DNA from: Arthrobacter sp. fls2-241-R2A-200
Lineage (GTDB): Bacteria > Actinomycetota > Actinomycetes > Actinomycetales > Micrococcaceae
DNA length: 64,000 nucleotides
Reading direction: 5' to 3'
NCBI RefSeq assembly: GCF_030209745.1
Contig: NZ_JARVRJ010000010.1
Coordinates: 147,813-211,812 of the forward strand
Made by a program: the position numbers and the translations under genes. The notes below the pieces were generated by a model. It saw only the letters and a list, made by a program, of their open reading frames with translations. It was not told the DNA's origin and searched no databases. Shown here in pieces: positions 19,151 to 28,900 of this stretch (the first letter of the stretch is position 1; the number at the start of each line of letters is the position of its first letter).

Positions 19151-21127
19151 GTGCTGACTATTCTCAACGCCGCAAAGCGGATATTGGTAGGCAAGCCGGT
19201 CCGGAACGACCGCTTGGCCCACACCTTGCTGCCCAAACGCATCGCTTTGCCGATTTTCGCTTCTGACGCCCTTTCCTCAGTGGCCTATGCCCCTGATGAA
19301 ATCCTGCTGACATTGGCGTTGGCCGGGGTGAGCGCCGTGACTATCTCACCGCTGGTCGGCCTCGCCGTCATGGTGGTGTTGCTCACAGTTGTTGCTTCCT
19401 ACCGGCAAAACGTCCACGCATATCCCTCCGGCGGCGGGGACTATGAAATCGCGAACGTGAACCTCGGGAAATACGCAGGCCTCACGGTTGCTGCCGCACT
19501 GTTGGTGGACTACGTGCTCACGGTCGCCGTGTCGATGTCATCTGCGGCCGCGTATGTGACAACTGCCATACCGTCGATGCACGGACAGCAGGCTGTCATC
19601 GCCACCGTTGGCGTCGTGGTCCTTGCGTTGGTTAACCTCCGCGGCATTAAAGAAGCGGGTTCGGTGTTCGCCGTTCCTACCTATATCTTCATGGCTTCCA
19701 TCCTGGGCATGACCGCCGTCGGTATCTTCCAATTCGTTACCGGGCAGTTGGGGCAGGCTCCGTCGGCTAACTTCACCATCGTCCCGCAGCAGGGTTTCGA
19801 CCAAGGCCTGGTAGGGCTGGCCGGTGGATTCCTGCTGTTGCGTGCGTTCTCCTCCGGCGCCGCTGCACTGACCGGCGTCGAGGCCATCAGCAACGGCGTG
19901 CCGAACTTCAAGAAGCCCAAGAGCAAAAACGCGGCTACTACATTGCTGCTGCTCGGTGCCATCGCGGCTGCAATGCTTGCCGGGATACTCTTCCTGGCCA
20001 ACGCCACCAAGGTGCATATCGTCCAGGACCCGGCCACGGAATTCCTCGTTGACGGCAAACCGTTGCCGGACGGCTATGTCCAGAACCCTGCAATCAGCCA
20101 GATCGCCGACACCATATTCGGGGCCGGATCGATTCCTTTCTACATCGTGGTGGCGGCCACGGGCGTCATCCTCGTTTTCGCGTCCAACACTGCGTTCAAC
20201 GGTTTTCCGGTGTTGGGATCCATCCTCGCCCAAGACGGATACTTGCCCCGGCAACTCCGCACCCGTGGTGACAGGCTTGCTTTCAGTAACGGCGTGCTGG
20301 CCCTGGCGGCGGGGGCGCTGGTTCTGATCCTGTCGTTCAACGCAGACGTCACCAAACTCATCCAGCTGTACATTGTGGGCGTTTTTATCTCCTTCACCGC
20401 CAGCCAGCTCGGCATGATCCGGCACTGGGGCCGGCAACTGAAACTGGCCAAGGACAAAGCCGTCCGCCGGCGCATCATCAAATCCCGAACCATCAACATG
20501 GTCGGTTTCGGCATGACGGCCTTGGTTCTGGCTATTGTCCTGATCACCAAGTTCGAACAGGGTGCATGGATCGCCCTGTTGGCGATGTTCGTTCTGTTCC
20601 TGATCATGTGGAGCATTCGCGCCCACTATGACAACGTGGCCAAGGAACTCGCGGTGGATGAGGACTCCTCACCCAGGGCCCTGCCGACACGCGTCCACGC
20701 CGTGCTGCTTGTCTCGCACGTCCGCAAACCCGTACTGCGCGCTTTGGCCTACGCACGGGCCTCACGCCCCTCGCGTTTGGATGCCGTGACGGTCGATATC
20801 AACCCCGAGGACACGGAACACACCGTCCGTGATTGGGAGAAGCTCGAGATTCCGGTGCCGTTGACGGTCTTGGCCAGTCCGTACCGCGAGACGGTGACGC
20901 CCATCATGGACTACATCAAGAACATGCGGCGCGACTCCCCACGGGACCTGATCGTGGTCTATATCCCTGAATATGTTGTGGGTAAATGGTGGGAGCAACT
21001 TGTCCACAACCAGACGGCCCTGAGAATCAAGACCCGGCTCCACTTCGAGCCCGGTGTGATGGTGGCCAGCGTCCCGTGGCAGTTGAAGTCCTCCGAAGAA
21101 GCAAAGGCACTGCAGGATACCAAATGA
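19151..21127 (+). CDS. KimA-like APC-superfamily potassium importer
   Basis: A 658-residue APC-family permease with about twelve membrane helices followed by a soluble domain of about 160 residues. The N-terminal FASDALSSVAYAPDEILL matches the loop typical of KimA/YdaO-type proton-potassium symporters rather than classic amino-acid permeases. The two divergent TrkA-type regulators support potassium as the substrate. The gene begins with GTG and its stop overlaps the RNA methyltransferase start (ATGA). An amino-acid substrate is the alternative. Confidence 0.82.
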   Translation: MLTILNAAKRILVGKPVRNDRLAHTLLPKRIALPIFASDALSSVAYAPDEILLTLALAGVSAVTISPLVGLAVMVVLLTVVASYRQNVHAYPSGGGDYEIANVNLGKYAGLTVAAALLVDYVLTVAVSMSSAAAYVTTAIPSMHGQQAVIATVGVVVLALVNLRGIKEAGSVFAVPTYIFMASILGMTAVGIFQFVTGQLGQAPSANFTIVPQQGFDQGLVGLAGGFLLLRAFSSGAAALTGVEAISNGVPNFKKPKSKNAATTLLLLGAIAAAMLAGILFLANATKVHIVQDPATEFLVDGKPLPDGYVQNPAISQIADTIFGAGSIPFYIVVAATGVILVFASNTAFNGFPVLGSILAQDGYLPRQLRTRGDRLAFSNGVLALAAGALVLILSFNADVTKLIQLYIVGVFISFTASQLGMIRHWGRQLKLAKDKAVRRRIIKSRTINMVGFGMTALVLAIVLITKFEQGAWIALLAMFVLFLIMWSIRAHYDNVAKELAVDEDSSPRALPTRVHAVLLVSHVRKPVLRALAYARASRPSRLDAVTVDINPEDTEHTVRDWEKLEIPVPLTVLASPYRETVTPIMDYIKNMRRDSPRDLIVVYIPEYVVGKWWEQLVHNQTALRIKTRLHFEPGVMVASVPWQLKSSEEAKALQDTK

Positions 21128-22488
21128 CCTTCCACAGCACTTCCACCCCGGCCGCCGGCAGCGTAGGGAACGACGAGCCAGGGGCTGAACTCGTCGTAGA
21201 TGTAGGGCCGATCGCCCACGGTGGCCATTTCGTCGCTCGGCACGAAGGCCGCGTGATTTTCGTCCGCCACGCGATCCCGGGGGAAAAGGTCCGGATCAGG
21301 TTGACCGATTCCGGCGAGGCCTCGCACTTCTGGCGTGCCGACGTCGTCGAGGTCCTCGATGCTTCACCGCACCGCGTCCGCCACTTTTGGAAACTTGCCG
21401 ATTCTCTGGACTCCTGGCGCCACGGCGGCCCTCCGGTTGGTGGTGCCGAGCTCGGCCATATTGACCTGCCGTGGCAGCGGGAGCTGAAGGGCCAGGTTCT
21501 AGCCGAGCAGCTCAAGCGTCTTGCCGGCATCGAGCGGGTGACCGACGTTGAGGCCGTAGGGGATGACGACGGCGGCCTCGGCTGGCGCACGCGCGTCGGC
21601 TTCGCCGTGACCTCCAAGGGACGGTTGGGCATGCACGCGCATCGTTCCGACCTCGTCATCCCGGTGAAGGACATGCCTCTGGCACTTCCTGCCATCAATG
21701 AGTTGCGGCTATGGGACGTGGATTGGACCGGGATTGCGCGGGTGGAAGTTGCAGCACCCGCGAACAGTACGCGACCCCTGGTTCTTGTGGCTCCGGAGGA
21801 ATCGACGAGCCCCAAGCGAATCCATAGCGTGGTGGCGCAGTTGCCGCCCGACGTATCCGTGGCCAGCTTTGAGCCTGGCACTGGCCATGCCGTCCAGCTC
21901 CGGGGGAGGACCTGGGTGCAGGAAACAGCTGCGGGTCACGAGTACCGCGTCAGTGGCGAGGGGTTCTGGCAGATCCACCGGGCCGCGCCAGACACCCTCA
22001 CCGCAGCAATGACAGGATTCCTCGCCCACGGTGGGTTCCTTGAGCCCGGCGCAACTGTGGCGGATCTGTACGCCGGCGCCGGCCTTTTCTCGGCTCCCTT
22101 GGCTGAAGCCGTGGGAGTCACCGGATCGGTGCTCTCTGTTGAGGGCGCTCCGGGTGCCAGCCGGGACGCTAGGAAAAACCTTCACGGCGAGTCGAATGTG
22201 GAGATCGTCCAAGGCCGGGTGGAGCGGGTACTCCGTCAGCGTGCACGCAGTTTTGACGCCGTGGTCCTCGACCCTCCCCGGGCCGGGGCGGGTAAGGCCG
22301 TGGTCCAGCAGCTCATCGATACCCAACCACGCGCCATTGCCTATATATCCTGCGACCCCGCATCGTTCGCCCGCGATCTGGGTTACTTCCAGCAGGGTGG
22401 ATGGCGGCTGGAATCGCTGCGCGCCTTCGATCTCTACCCGCATACCCACCACCTCGAAACGGTGGCGCTGATCGTACCGGCTTCCTAG
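21124..22488 (+). CDS. TRAM-domain SAM-dependent RNA (uracil-5-) methyltransferase
   Basis: A 454-residue enzyme of the TrmA/RlmD family, which methylates C5 of a uridine in rRNA or tRNA. An N-terminal TRAM domain (about residues 20-75, VGPIAHGGHFVARHEGRVIF) precedes a SAM-binding Rossmann domain (VADLYAGAGLFS), a DPPRAGAG loop and the nucleophile cysteine in ISCDPASFARDL. The four cysteines for an iron-sulfur cluster found in E. coli RlmD are not evident. The ATG at 21124 overlaps the permease stop by four bases; an upstream in-frame extension lies inside the permease and was rejected. Confidence 0.92.
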   Translation: MTFHSTSTPAAGSVGNDEPGAELVVDVGPIAHGGHFVARHEGRVIFVRHAIPGEKVRIRLTDSGEASHFWRADVVEVLDASPHRVRHFWKLADSLDSWRHGGPPVGGAELGHIDLPWQRELKGQVLAEQLKRLAGIERVTDVEAVGDDDGGLGWRTRVGFAVTSKGRLGMHAHRSDLVIPVKDMPLALPAINELRLWDVDWTGIARVEVAAPANSTRPLVLVAPEESTSPKRIHSVVAQLPPDVSVASFEPGTGHAVQLRGRTWVQETAAGHEYRVSGEGFWQIHRAAPDTLTAAMTGFLAHGGFLEPGATVADLYAGAGLFSAPLAEAVGVTGSVLSVEGAPGASRDARKNLHGESNVEIVQGRVERVLRQRARSFDAVVLDPPRAGAGKAVVQQLIDTQPRAIAYISCDPASFARDLGYFQQGGWRLESLRAFDLYPHTHHLETVALIVPAS

Positions 22489-22599
22489 CCGCCCCACGGG
22501 AGGCCAATGCCACTACGATGGCTTTAGTAGTCCCGCCCCGATCTGCCGTCCTGCGGTATGAACTGCCGACGGGGCGACCAAGAGAGAAACGTCGCCGGC

Positions 22600-22618
22600 T
22601 AAGTAAGGCGTGCCTAAC
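22600..22618. promoter_or_regulatory. DtxR/IdeR-like iron box upstream of acnA
   Basis: TAAGTAAGGCGTGCCTAAC, 56 bases ahead of the acnA start, resembles the reverse form of the 19-base DtxR/IdeR box TTAGGTTAGCCTAACCTAA (13 of 19 by my count). It shares 15 of 19 bases with the element at 55842-55860 ahead of the iron-binding lipoprotein gene. Aconitase carries a [4Fe-4S] cluster, so iron control would make sense. Inferred from sequence only. Confidence 0.5.
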
Positions 22619-22673
22619 TGGCTAGCGGCCAACCACGCGACAAAGATGAAACTGTTGCGAGAGGAGTCCTGCC

Positions 22674-25487
22674 ATGAGCACTGTGGACAGCTTCGGTTCC
22701 AAAGGCGTACTTAATGTAGCCGGCACCGATTATGAGATTTTCCGGTTGAACTCCGTAGAGGGCGCAGACAGCCTTCCGTTCAGCCTTAAAGTATTGCTTG
22801 AAAACCTCCTGCGGACTGAGGATGGCGCCAATATCACGGCCGACCACGTCCGCGCCCTGGCCGGTTGGGATCCCAACGCGGAGCCCGACACGGAAATCCA
22901 GTTCACCCCGGCCCGCGTCATCATGCAGGACTTCACTGGTGTTCCCTGCATCGTCGACCTCGCCACCATGCGCGAGGCCGTCAAGGAACTCGGCGGGGAT
23001 CCCAAGCGAGTCAACCCGCTGGCGCCGGCTGAAATGGTCATCGACCACTCGGTGCAGATCGATGTTTTCGGTAACTCCGGCGCGCTGGAGCGCAACATGG
23101 AGATCGAATACCAGCGCAATGGCGAGCGTTACCAGTTCCTTCGTTGGGGCCAGACGGCTTTCAACGACTTCAAGGTAGTTCCCCCCGGAACCGGCATTGT
23201 GCACCAGGTCAACATTGAGTACTTGGCCCGCACCGTCATGACCCGCGAGGTCGACGGCGTTTTGCGCGCCTACCCGGACACCTGCGTTGGCACCGACTCG
23301 CACACCACCATGGTCAACGGCTTGGGCATCCTGGGCTGGGGCGTTGGCGGCATCGAAGCCGAGGCAGCCATGTTGGGCCAGCCCGTCTCCATGCTGATTC
23401 CCCGCGTCGTCGGCTTCAAGCTCACGGGCAGCATCCCCGCGGGCGCTACCGCTACCGACGTCGTCCTGACCATCACCGAAATGCTGCGCAAGCACGGCGT
23501 CGTGGGCAAGTTTGTCGAATTCTACGGTGAGGGCGTTGCCGCTGTGCCGCTCGCCAACCGCGCAACCATCGGCAACATGAGCCCGGAGTTCGGCTCCACG
23601 GCTGCCATGTTCCCGATCGACGACGTCACGCTTGAGTACCTCCGCTTGACCGGCCGCTCCGAGGCGAATGTCGCCCTCGTTGAGGCCTACGCCAAGGAAC
23701 AGGGCCTTTGGCACAATCCTTCCCGCGAACTGCGCTTCTCCGAGTTCCTGGAACTGGATCTGTCCACCGTTGTTCCTTCGATTTCCGGCCCCAAGCGTCC
23801 CCAGGACCGCATCATCCTCACGGAGTCCAAGGCCCAGTTCCGCGAAGACCTGCGCAACTACGTCAAGGAGGACCTGGCCGGCGGAAGCCTGGACGAGGCG
23901 ATTGACGAGAGCTTCCCGGCCTCGGACTCGCCGTCGTACACCAGCTCCGCGACCCACATTGCCGACGTTGCGCCGCACCCGCACGGCCCCAAGTCGAACG
24001 GCCGACCCTCCACCAAGGTGAACGTCACAACCGCTGATGGCCGCGAGTTCGAACTGGACCACGGTGCAGTGTCGATCGCTTCGATCACCTCATGCACCAA
24101 CACGTCCAACCCGTCGGTCATGCTGGCAGCTGCGTTGCTGGCACGCAACGCCGTGGAGAAGGGCCTCACCTCCAAGCCGTGGGTCAAGACCTCAGTTGCT
24201 CCCGGCTCCAAGGTCGTCACGGACTACTACGAAAAGTCCGGCCTGACCCCGTACCTGGAGAAGCTGGGCTTCTACATCGTGGGTTATGGTTGCGCCACCT
24301 GCATTGGCAACTCCGGCCCGCTTGAGCCGGAGATCTCCGAAGCGATCCAGGCCAACGATCTTTCGGTCGCGGCGGTCCTTTCGGGTAACCGTAACTTTGA
24401 AGGCCGCATCAACCCGGACGTCAAGATGAACTACCTGGCGTCCCCGCCCTTGGTCATCGCCTACGCACTGGCTGGCACCATGGACTTCGATTTCGACGCC
24501 GACGCCCTGGGTACGGACTCCGAAGGCAATGAGGTCTTCCTGAAGGACATCTGGCCGAACCCCACGGAGGTGCAGGAAGTCATCGACTCCTCCATCGACG
24601 AGGCAATGTTCGTCAAGGGTTATGAAGGCGTCTTCGAGGGCGACGACCGCTGGAAGGCGTTGGACACCCCTGCCGGAGACACCTTCGTTTGGGCCGAGGA
24701 CTCCACGTACGTGCGCAAACCTCCATACTTCGAGGGCATGAAGGCCCAGCCGGAGCCCGTCCAGGACATCTCGGGCGCCCGCGTGCTCCTGAAGCTTGGC
24801 GATTCGGTTACCACGGACCACATCTCCCCGGCCGGCTCATTCAAGTCGGACACCCCCGCTGGTCAATACTTGCTGGCTAACGGCGTGGAGCGCAAGGACT
24901 TCAACTCCTACGGCTCACGCCGTGGTAACCACGAGGTCATGATCCGCGGTACCTTCGCCAACATCCGCATCAAGAACCAGTTGCTGGACGGCGTCGAGGG
25001 TGGCTTCACCCGCGACTTCAGCCAGGAAGGTGCACCGCAGGCATACGTCTACGATGCAGCCCAGAACTACCAGGCTGCTGGAACACCCTTGGTGGTCCTG
25101 GCCGGCAAGGAATACGGCTCGGGTTCTTCCCGCGACTGGGCAGCCAAGGGCACTGCGCTCCTGGGCGTCAAGGCAGTCATCGCTGAAAGCTACGAGCGGA
25201 TCCACCGCTCCAACCTCATCGGCATGGGTGTCCTTCCCCTCCAGTTCCCGGCAGGCGAGTCTGCTGCAACCTTGGGCTTGACCGGTACGGAAACGTTCGC
25301 CGTCGAGGGCGTTACTGAGCTGAACAACGGCACAACGCCGAAGACGCTCAAGGTGACGGCAACGGCAGAGGACGGCTCCGCGACGTCCTTCGATGCGGTC
25401 CTCCGCATCGATACCCCGGGCGAAGCGGACTACTACCGCAACGGCGGCATCCTGCAGTACGTCCTCCGGCAAATTAGCGGTTCCTAA
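22674..25487 (+). CDS. acnA: Aconitate hydratase A
   Basis: A 937-residue aconitase, which isomerises citrate to isocitrate through a [4Fe-4S] cluster. The three cluster cysteines are C474 ([12 protein letters not shown]), C540 and C543 ([11 protein letters not shown]). An insert at about residues 400-450 ([14 protein letters not shown]) fits the AcnA class seen in actinobacteria. The C-terminal swivel domain ends [23 protein letters not shown] ribosome-binding site precedes the ATG. The 3' end is the left boundary of the accessory island, and a decayed copy of the same C-terminus lies at 39721-39762. The protein itself appears complete. Confidence 0.97.
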   Translation: MSTVDSFGSKGVLNVAGTDYEIFRLNSVEGADSLPFSLKVLLENLLRTEDGANITADHVRALAGWDPNAEPDTEIQFTPARVIMQDFTGVPCIVDLATMREAVKELGGDPKRVNPLAPAEMVIDHSVQIDVFGNSGALERNMEIEYQRNGERYQFLRWGQTAFNDFKVVPPGTGIVHQVNIEYLARTVMTREVDGVLRAYPDTCVGTDSHTTMVNGLGILGWGVGGIEAEAAMLGQPVSMLIPRVVGFKLTGSIPAGATATDVVLTITEMLRKHGVVGKFVEFYGEGVAAVPLANRATIGNMSPEFGSTAAMFPIDDVTLEYLRLTGRSEANVALVEAYAKEQGLWHNPSRELRFSEFLELDLSTVVPSISGPKRPQDRIILTESKAQFREDLRNYVKEDLAGGSLDEAIDESFPASDSPSYTSSATHIADVAPHPHGPKSNGRPSTKVNVTTADGREFELDHGAVSIASITSCTNTSNPSVMLAAALLARNAVEKGLTSKPWVKTSVAPGSKVVTDYYEKSGLTPYLEKLGFYIVGYGCATCIGNSGPLEPEISEAIQANDLSVAAVLSGNRNFEGRINPDVKMNYLASPPLVIAYALAGTMDFDFDADALGTDSEGNEVFLKDIWPNPTEVQEVIDSSIDEAMFVKGYEGVFEGDDRWKALDTPAGDTFVWAEDSTYVRKPPYFEGMKAQPEPVQDISGARVLLKLGDSVTTDHISPAGSFKSDTPAGQYLLANGVERKDFNSYGSRRGNHEVMIRGTFANIRIKNQLLDGVEGGFTRDFSQEGAPQAYVYDAAQNYQAAGTPLVVLAGKEYGSGSSRDWAAKGTALLGVKAVIAESYERIHRSNLIGMGVLPLQFPAGESAATLGLTGTETFAVEGVTELNNGTTPKTLKVTATAEDGSATSFDAVLRIDTPGEADYYRNGGILQYVLRQISGS

Positions 25488-25967
25488 GCCGATCGGCTCG
25501 GATACCAGAGGATCTGGTCGCTGACTAGCTTTCACCGGCGGTCACTCTAGAGTCTCGCACAAGTGCCCCGTCAGGCTTCGGCCTGGTGGGGCACTGGTGC
25601 TTTGTCGTTCCATCTCCGTCGTGTGTTGCCGGAGTACCTGGCGTCTGATGATCGCGTCTACGGGTGCCACCGCAGAGGCGGCCGGCGTGCCTGCAACGGA
25701 GTAACCTTGATGAAGCGTGCCCGAGGGGGTGTCGGCCATCTACATATGCTGGTAGAAGCTGTGCCGTGTGGACGCCGAGGACTGGGCGAGAATCCGAAGA
25801 CCGGAGCCACGCTTGTGGGACAAGTGCTATGGCGAGAAGCAGCTATTCGCCCGGACCGGACACCGACGCCCTTTCATCTTGGCAATCGGTGCGTGCTAGC
25901 ATCACCCGCAACAAGACGCACCCGGGAGCGAATCAACGGGCGGAAGTGGAGAGGCAGATACAACGCG
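25488..25967. other. Left island boundary, intergenic
   Basis: 480 bases with no supported gene, running from the acnA stop to the first island gene. It holds the strong hairpin at 25562-25595. Further on, TAGCAT at 25897-25902 with TGC directly ahead could be an extended -10 for the island operon, but no matching -35 is clear. The open frame continuing upstream of 25968 has a composition unlike a protein domain (Arg/Gly-rich, no conserved features) and I do not count it as coding. Confidence 0.5.
25562..25595. terminator. Strong UUCG hairpin downstream of acnA
   Basis: AGTGCCCCGTCAGGC and GCCTGGTGGGGCACT pair over 15 positions, with two G-U wobbles in the plus-strand RNA, around a TTCG tetraloop closed by C-G. 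T-rich sequence (CTTTGTCGTT) follows on the plus strand. It is the likely present terminator of acnA, lying 74 bases after its stop. Confidence 0.7.
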
Positions 25968-28900
25968 ATGAGTCTCGGGCCCACGCACCACGGCTACTTC
26001 TACCAGGATCTAATCACCGCAGTCGCCCTGGTCGATCTCCTCCTAGGCACTGCGGAAACCATCACGGTTGACACGAAGGGGTTCGAGACAGATCGGTTCG
26101 ATGATGTCAACATCACCTACGCGGACAAGACCCGAGTCCGTCTGCAAATCAAACATACGACCTCCGATCGTCGGCTCTCGAAAGAGACGTTCTCCCAAGA
26201 CGGCCGAAACCTGAAGCTCAACAAGGTCCTCGACTCCCTCCTCAAGGACCTAGCCACGTCCCCAGCGACCACTTACCGAATCGTCGTCCGAGACCAAGAA
26301 CCCGACGACTCCCTCGCAGTCGTCTTGGTGCCAGTTGACCCGTCCGTCCGACCGGCCGACCCGCTCCCCGGCATCACAACGGCGAAGTACCGGTTCGACC
26401 CCGCCGCGCTGCGCGCCAACCGGCCCTGGGCCGACCTGGTCAAGCATCTCAGCGACTACGACCTGCGTAGCGCTTGCGACAGTCTGATCGTCGACGCGGG
26501 TGCACCGTCGTCAACCATCAGCTTCGCCGACCCCGGACCTGCCGAACGTTCCCTCCTCCGACGTGTTCGAGAAGAGCTTGGAGCAGGACGCACCCCCAAC
26601 ACTGACGTCACCCCCGAGTTCGCGGCACACGCACTCGTTCAAGCAGCAACCTCTGCTCGCGTAGTCGATACCGGAGTCGTGCGACGCGACCTCATCGAAC
26701 CTCGACTCGGGCTGCGCGTCGACTTCGGAGCCGTCACCGCAGGACACCCCATCGAGCCTGAAGTCGCCGTTGCTCGCGTCGGAGCAGCGACAGAGGTTAG
26801 CAAATACATCGACAGCACAGTCACCGGTGGGGGACGAGTCGTCGTCGTAGGCGAGCCAGGCGTCGGGAAATCGTGGCTGTGCGAAGAGCTTACGAATCGC
26901 TACCGGGACAACGCCTGGACAGTCGCACGCCACCACTGCTGGCTCGGCTCAAGCGACGACCACCTACAGGAACGAGTCCTCACCGAAGTCGTCATCGGCA
27001 GTCTCCTCGACCAGCTCGGACAAGCGGTCCCCGAGGCAACCAAAGACCTCCGCCCCAAGTTCGCGACGAGCACCGAAGCACTCGAATCGGCACTCGAGAA
27101 CTGCCGCGAAACTCACCCTGACAAACCAGTCCTCCTGGTCGTCGACGGCCTCGACCACGTCGATCGAGTCGTCGGACGCAGCACCAACCAGCAGAAAGAC
27201 CCGTCACGTCTCCTGGTCGAGGAGCTCGCAGCCCTCAACCTCCCCGCCGGCGTCTGTCTACTCGTCGCAAGCCAGCCCGGAACCCACCTCGAGCCAGCAG
27301 CTCCCGCATCCGAACCCTTCCAAATGCCGCCGATGTCCCGAGACGAGATCAAGGCGCTTAGCGCCAAGCACGGCCTGCTTGAATCACCTGACGGCACCGG
27401 ACCCGTCGGTTCGTCTGACGAGGACACCATCGTCACGTTGGTCCACGAACGTTCCAACGGAAACGCGCTCTTCGCGACCTACCTGTGCCGGCTCGCACTT
27501 GGCGCATCACCTCTCGACGACACCCCGGCGCCGCTCACAGTCAACGAACTCATCTATCGTCTGGAACTGGTCCCCGACACGGCTAAAACGGTCGAGGAGT
27601 ACTACGACTACCTGCGTGACGCGATGACCATTGACCAACGATTCGCCACAGACACGCTCGCGCTGTGCGACTTCTCGCTCACACCCGACGAACTGGCAGA
27701 GCTTCTCGGCTCACCGATCAAAGCCATCGTCATTCCCGCCCTCCAGACGCTTGCCCCAGTCCTCAACACCCAGAAGGGGCTCGGCGGCCTGCGCCTCCAC
27801 CACGAGAGCTTCTCGCGGCACATCCTGCGCAACATCGATCACGAGACCGCAACCGCCATTCGCCAGAGCATCGCGAAGTGGCTCGAAGGCCGCGGATTCC
27901 TTACCGACTCCCGAGCCTTCCGTCACCTCCCCGACCTACTCGCCAACATAGGCGAGTACGACCAGCTCAAGACCCTGGTCGGTCCACGCTTCGTGACAGA
28001 CGCAATACGGCAGTTCCACCCCCCGGAAGCGCTGCAACGAGCCCTCTGCGTCATCTCACGCGAAGCTGAATCGCGTCTGGACTGGCCAACCCTCGTCAAG
28101 TGCGTAGAAGTCCGAAAGGCTATAGACACGTACGAGAACGACGCTCTCGCGGAAACGCTTACCGAATATGCCGACGTAATCGTGAATATCCTCGGTGGCG
28201 AGACTGTCGCAGAACGCCTCATTTACAACGGGCGTACAACGTTCCCCCCGAGATGGGGCCTCCTCATCAGCGACGCCGTTGACCGGGCCGGCGCTGCCGC
28301 ACCCTGGAAGGCGTACATCGAAGGATGGGAAACGCAACGCAAGACCGATCGGACCAGCTACTCCTCCGACCGCGACGGAACATTTCACCTAGCCGCCCAA
28401 CGCGGAGCCCTTCGACTCCGCACCCAACGACAAGACGTCGACCCGTCTCTCATTCCAACAATCGCCGAGCACCTAGAGGGCGAGCACGACGCATCCTTGG
28501 CCGATCTCGTGGAAACGTTCACGGCCGCACTGCCAGCGGACTACATGCCCCAGGTCGCCGCAGCGATGAACGACCCGGCCAACGCCGCCGAGACCTACTT
28601 GACCCTCGCCAACCTCGCCGCAAATGGAACCATCGGGCTCCCCGACTCGCACGATCTAGCGCGCCAAGCGTGGGAACTGGACCCGACACTCGACACTACC
28701 GGGTACCTCTTCCACGGTATCGCACCACAGGATGTACTTGCGGGACTCGGAATCGCGGATCTCGAAGCTGAACTGAATGCCGCCACGGACGTCATTCTCA
28801 AAGCGAGGACTGCCGACGAACCAGCAGTCAGAAGTTGGAACGCTCTCCTCACACTCGCGCAGGCCATCGACCCAGCCCTTGTGCTCAAGGCCGGGGCAAA

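Noticed and set aside
22614..24062. Long minus-strand frame opposite acnA
   Set aside because: Antisense shadow with Val/Gly/Asp-rich composition and no domain.
25563..25967. In-frame upstream extension of the giant island protein by 135 codons
   Set aside because: It starts inside a terminator hairpin, is Arg/Gly-rich with no conserved features, and the family-like N-terminus GxxYQ begins near 25968.
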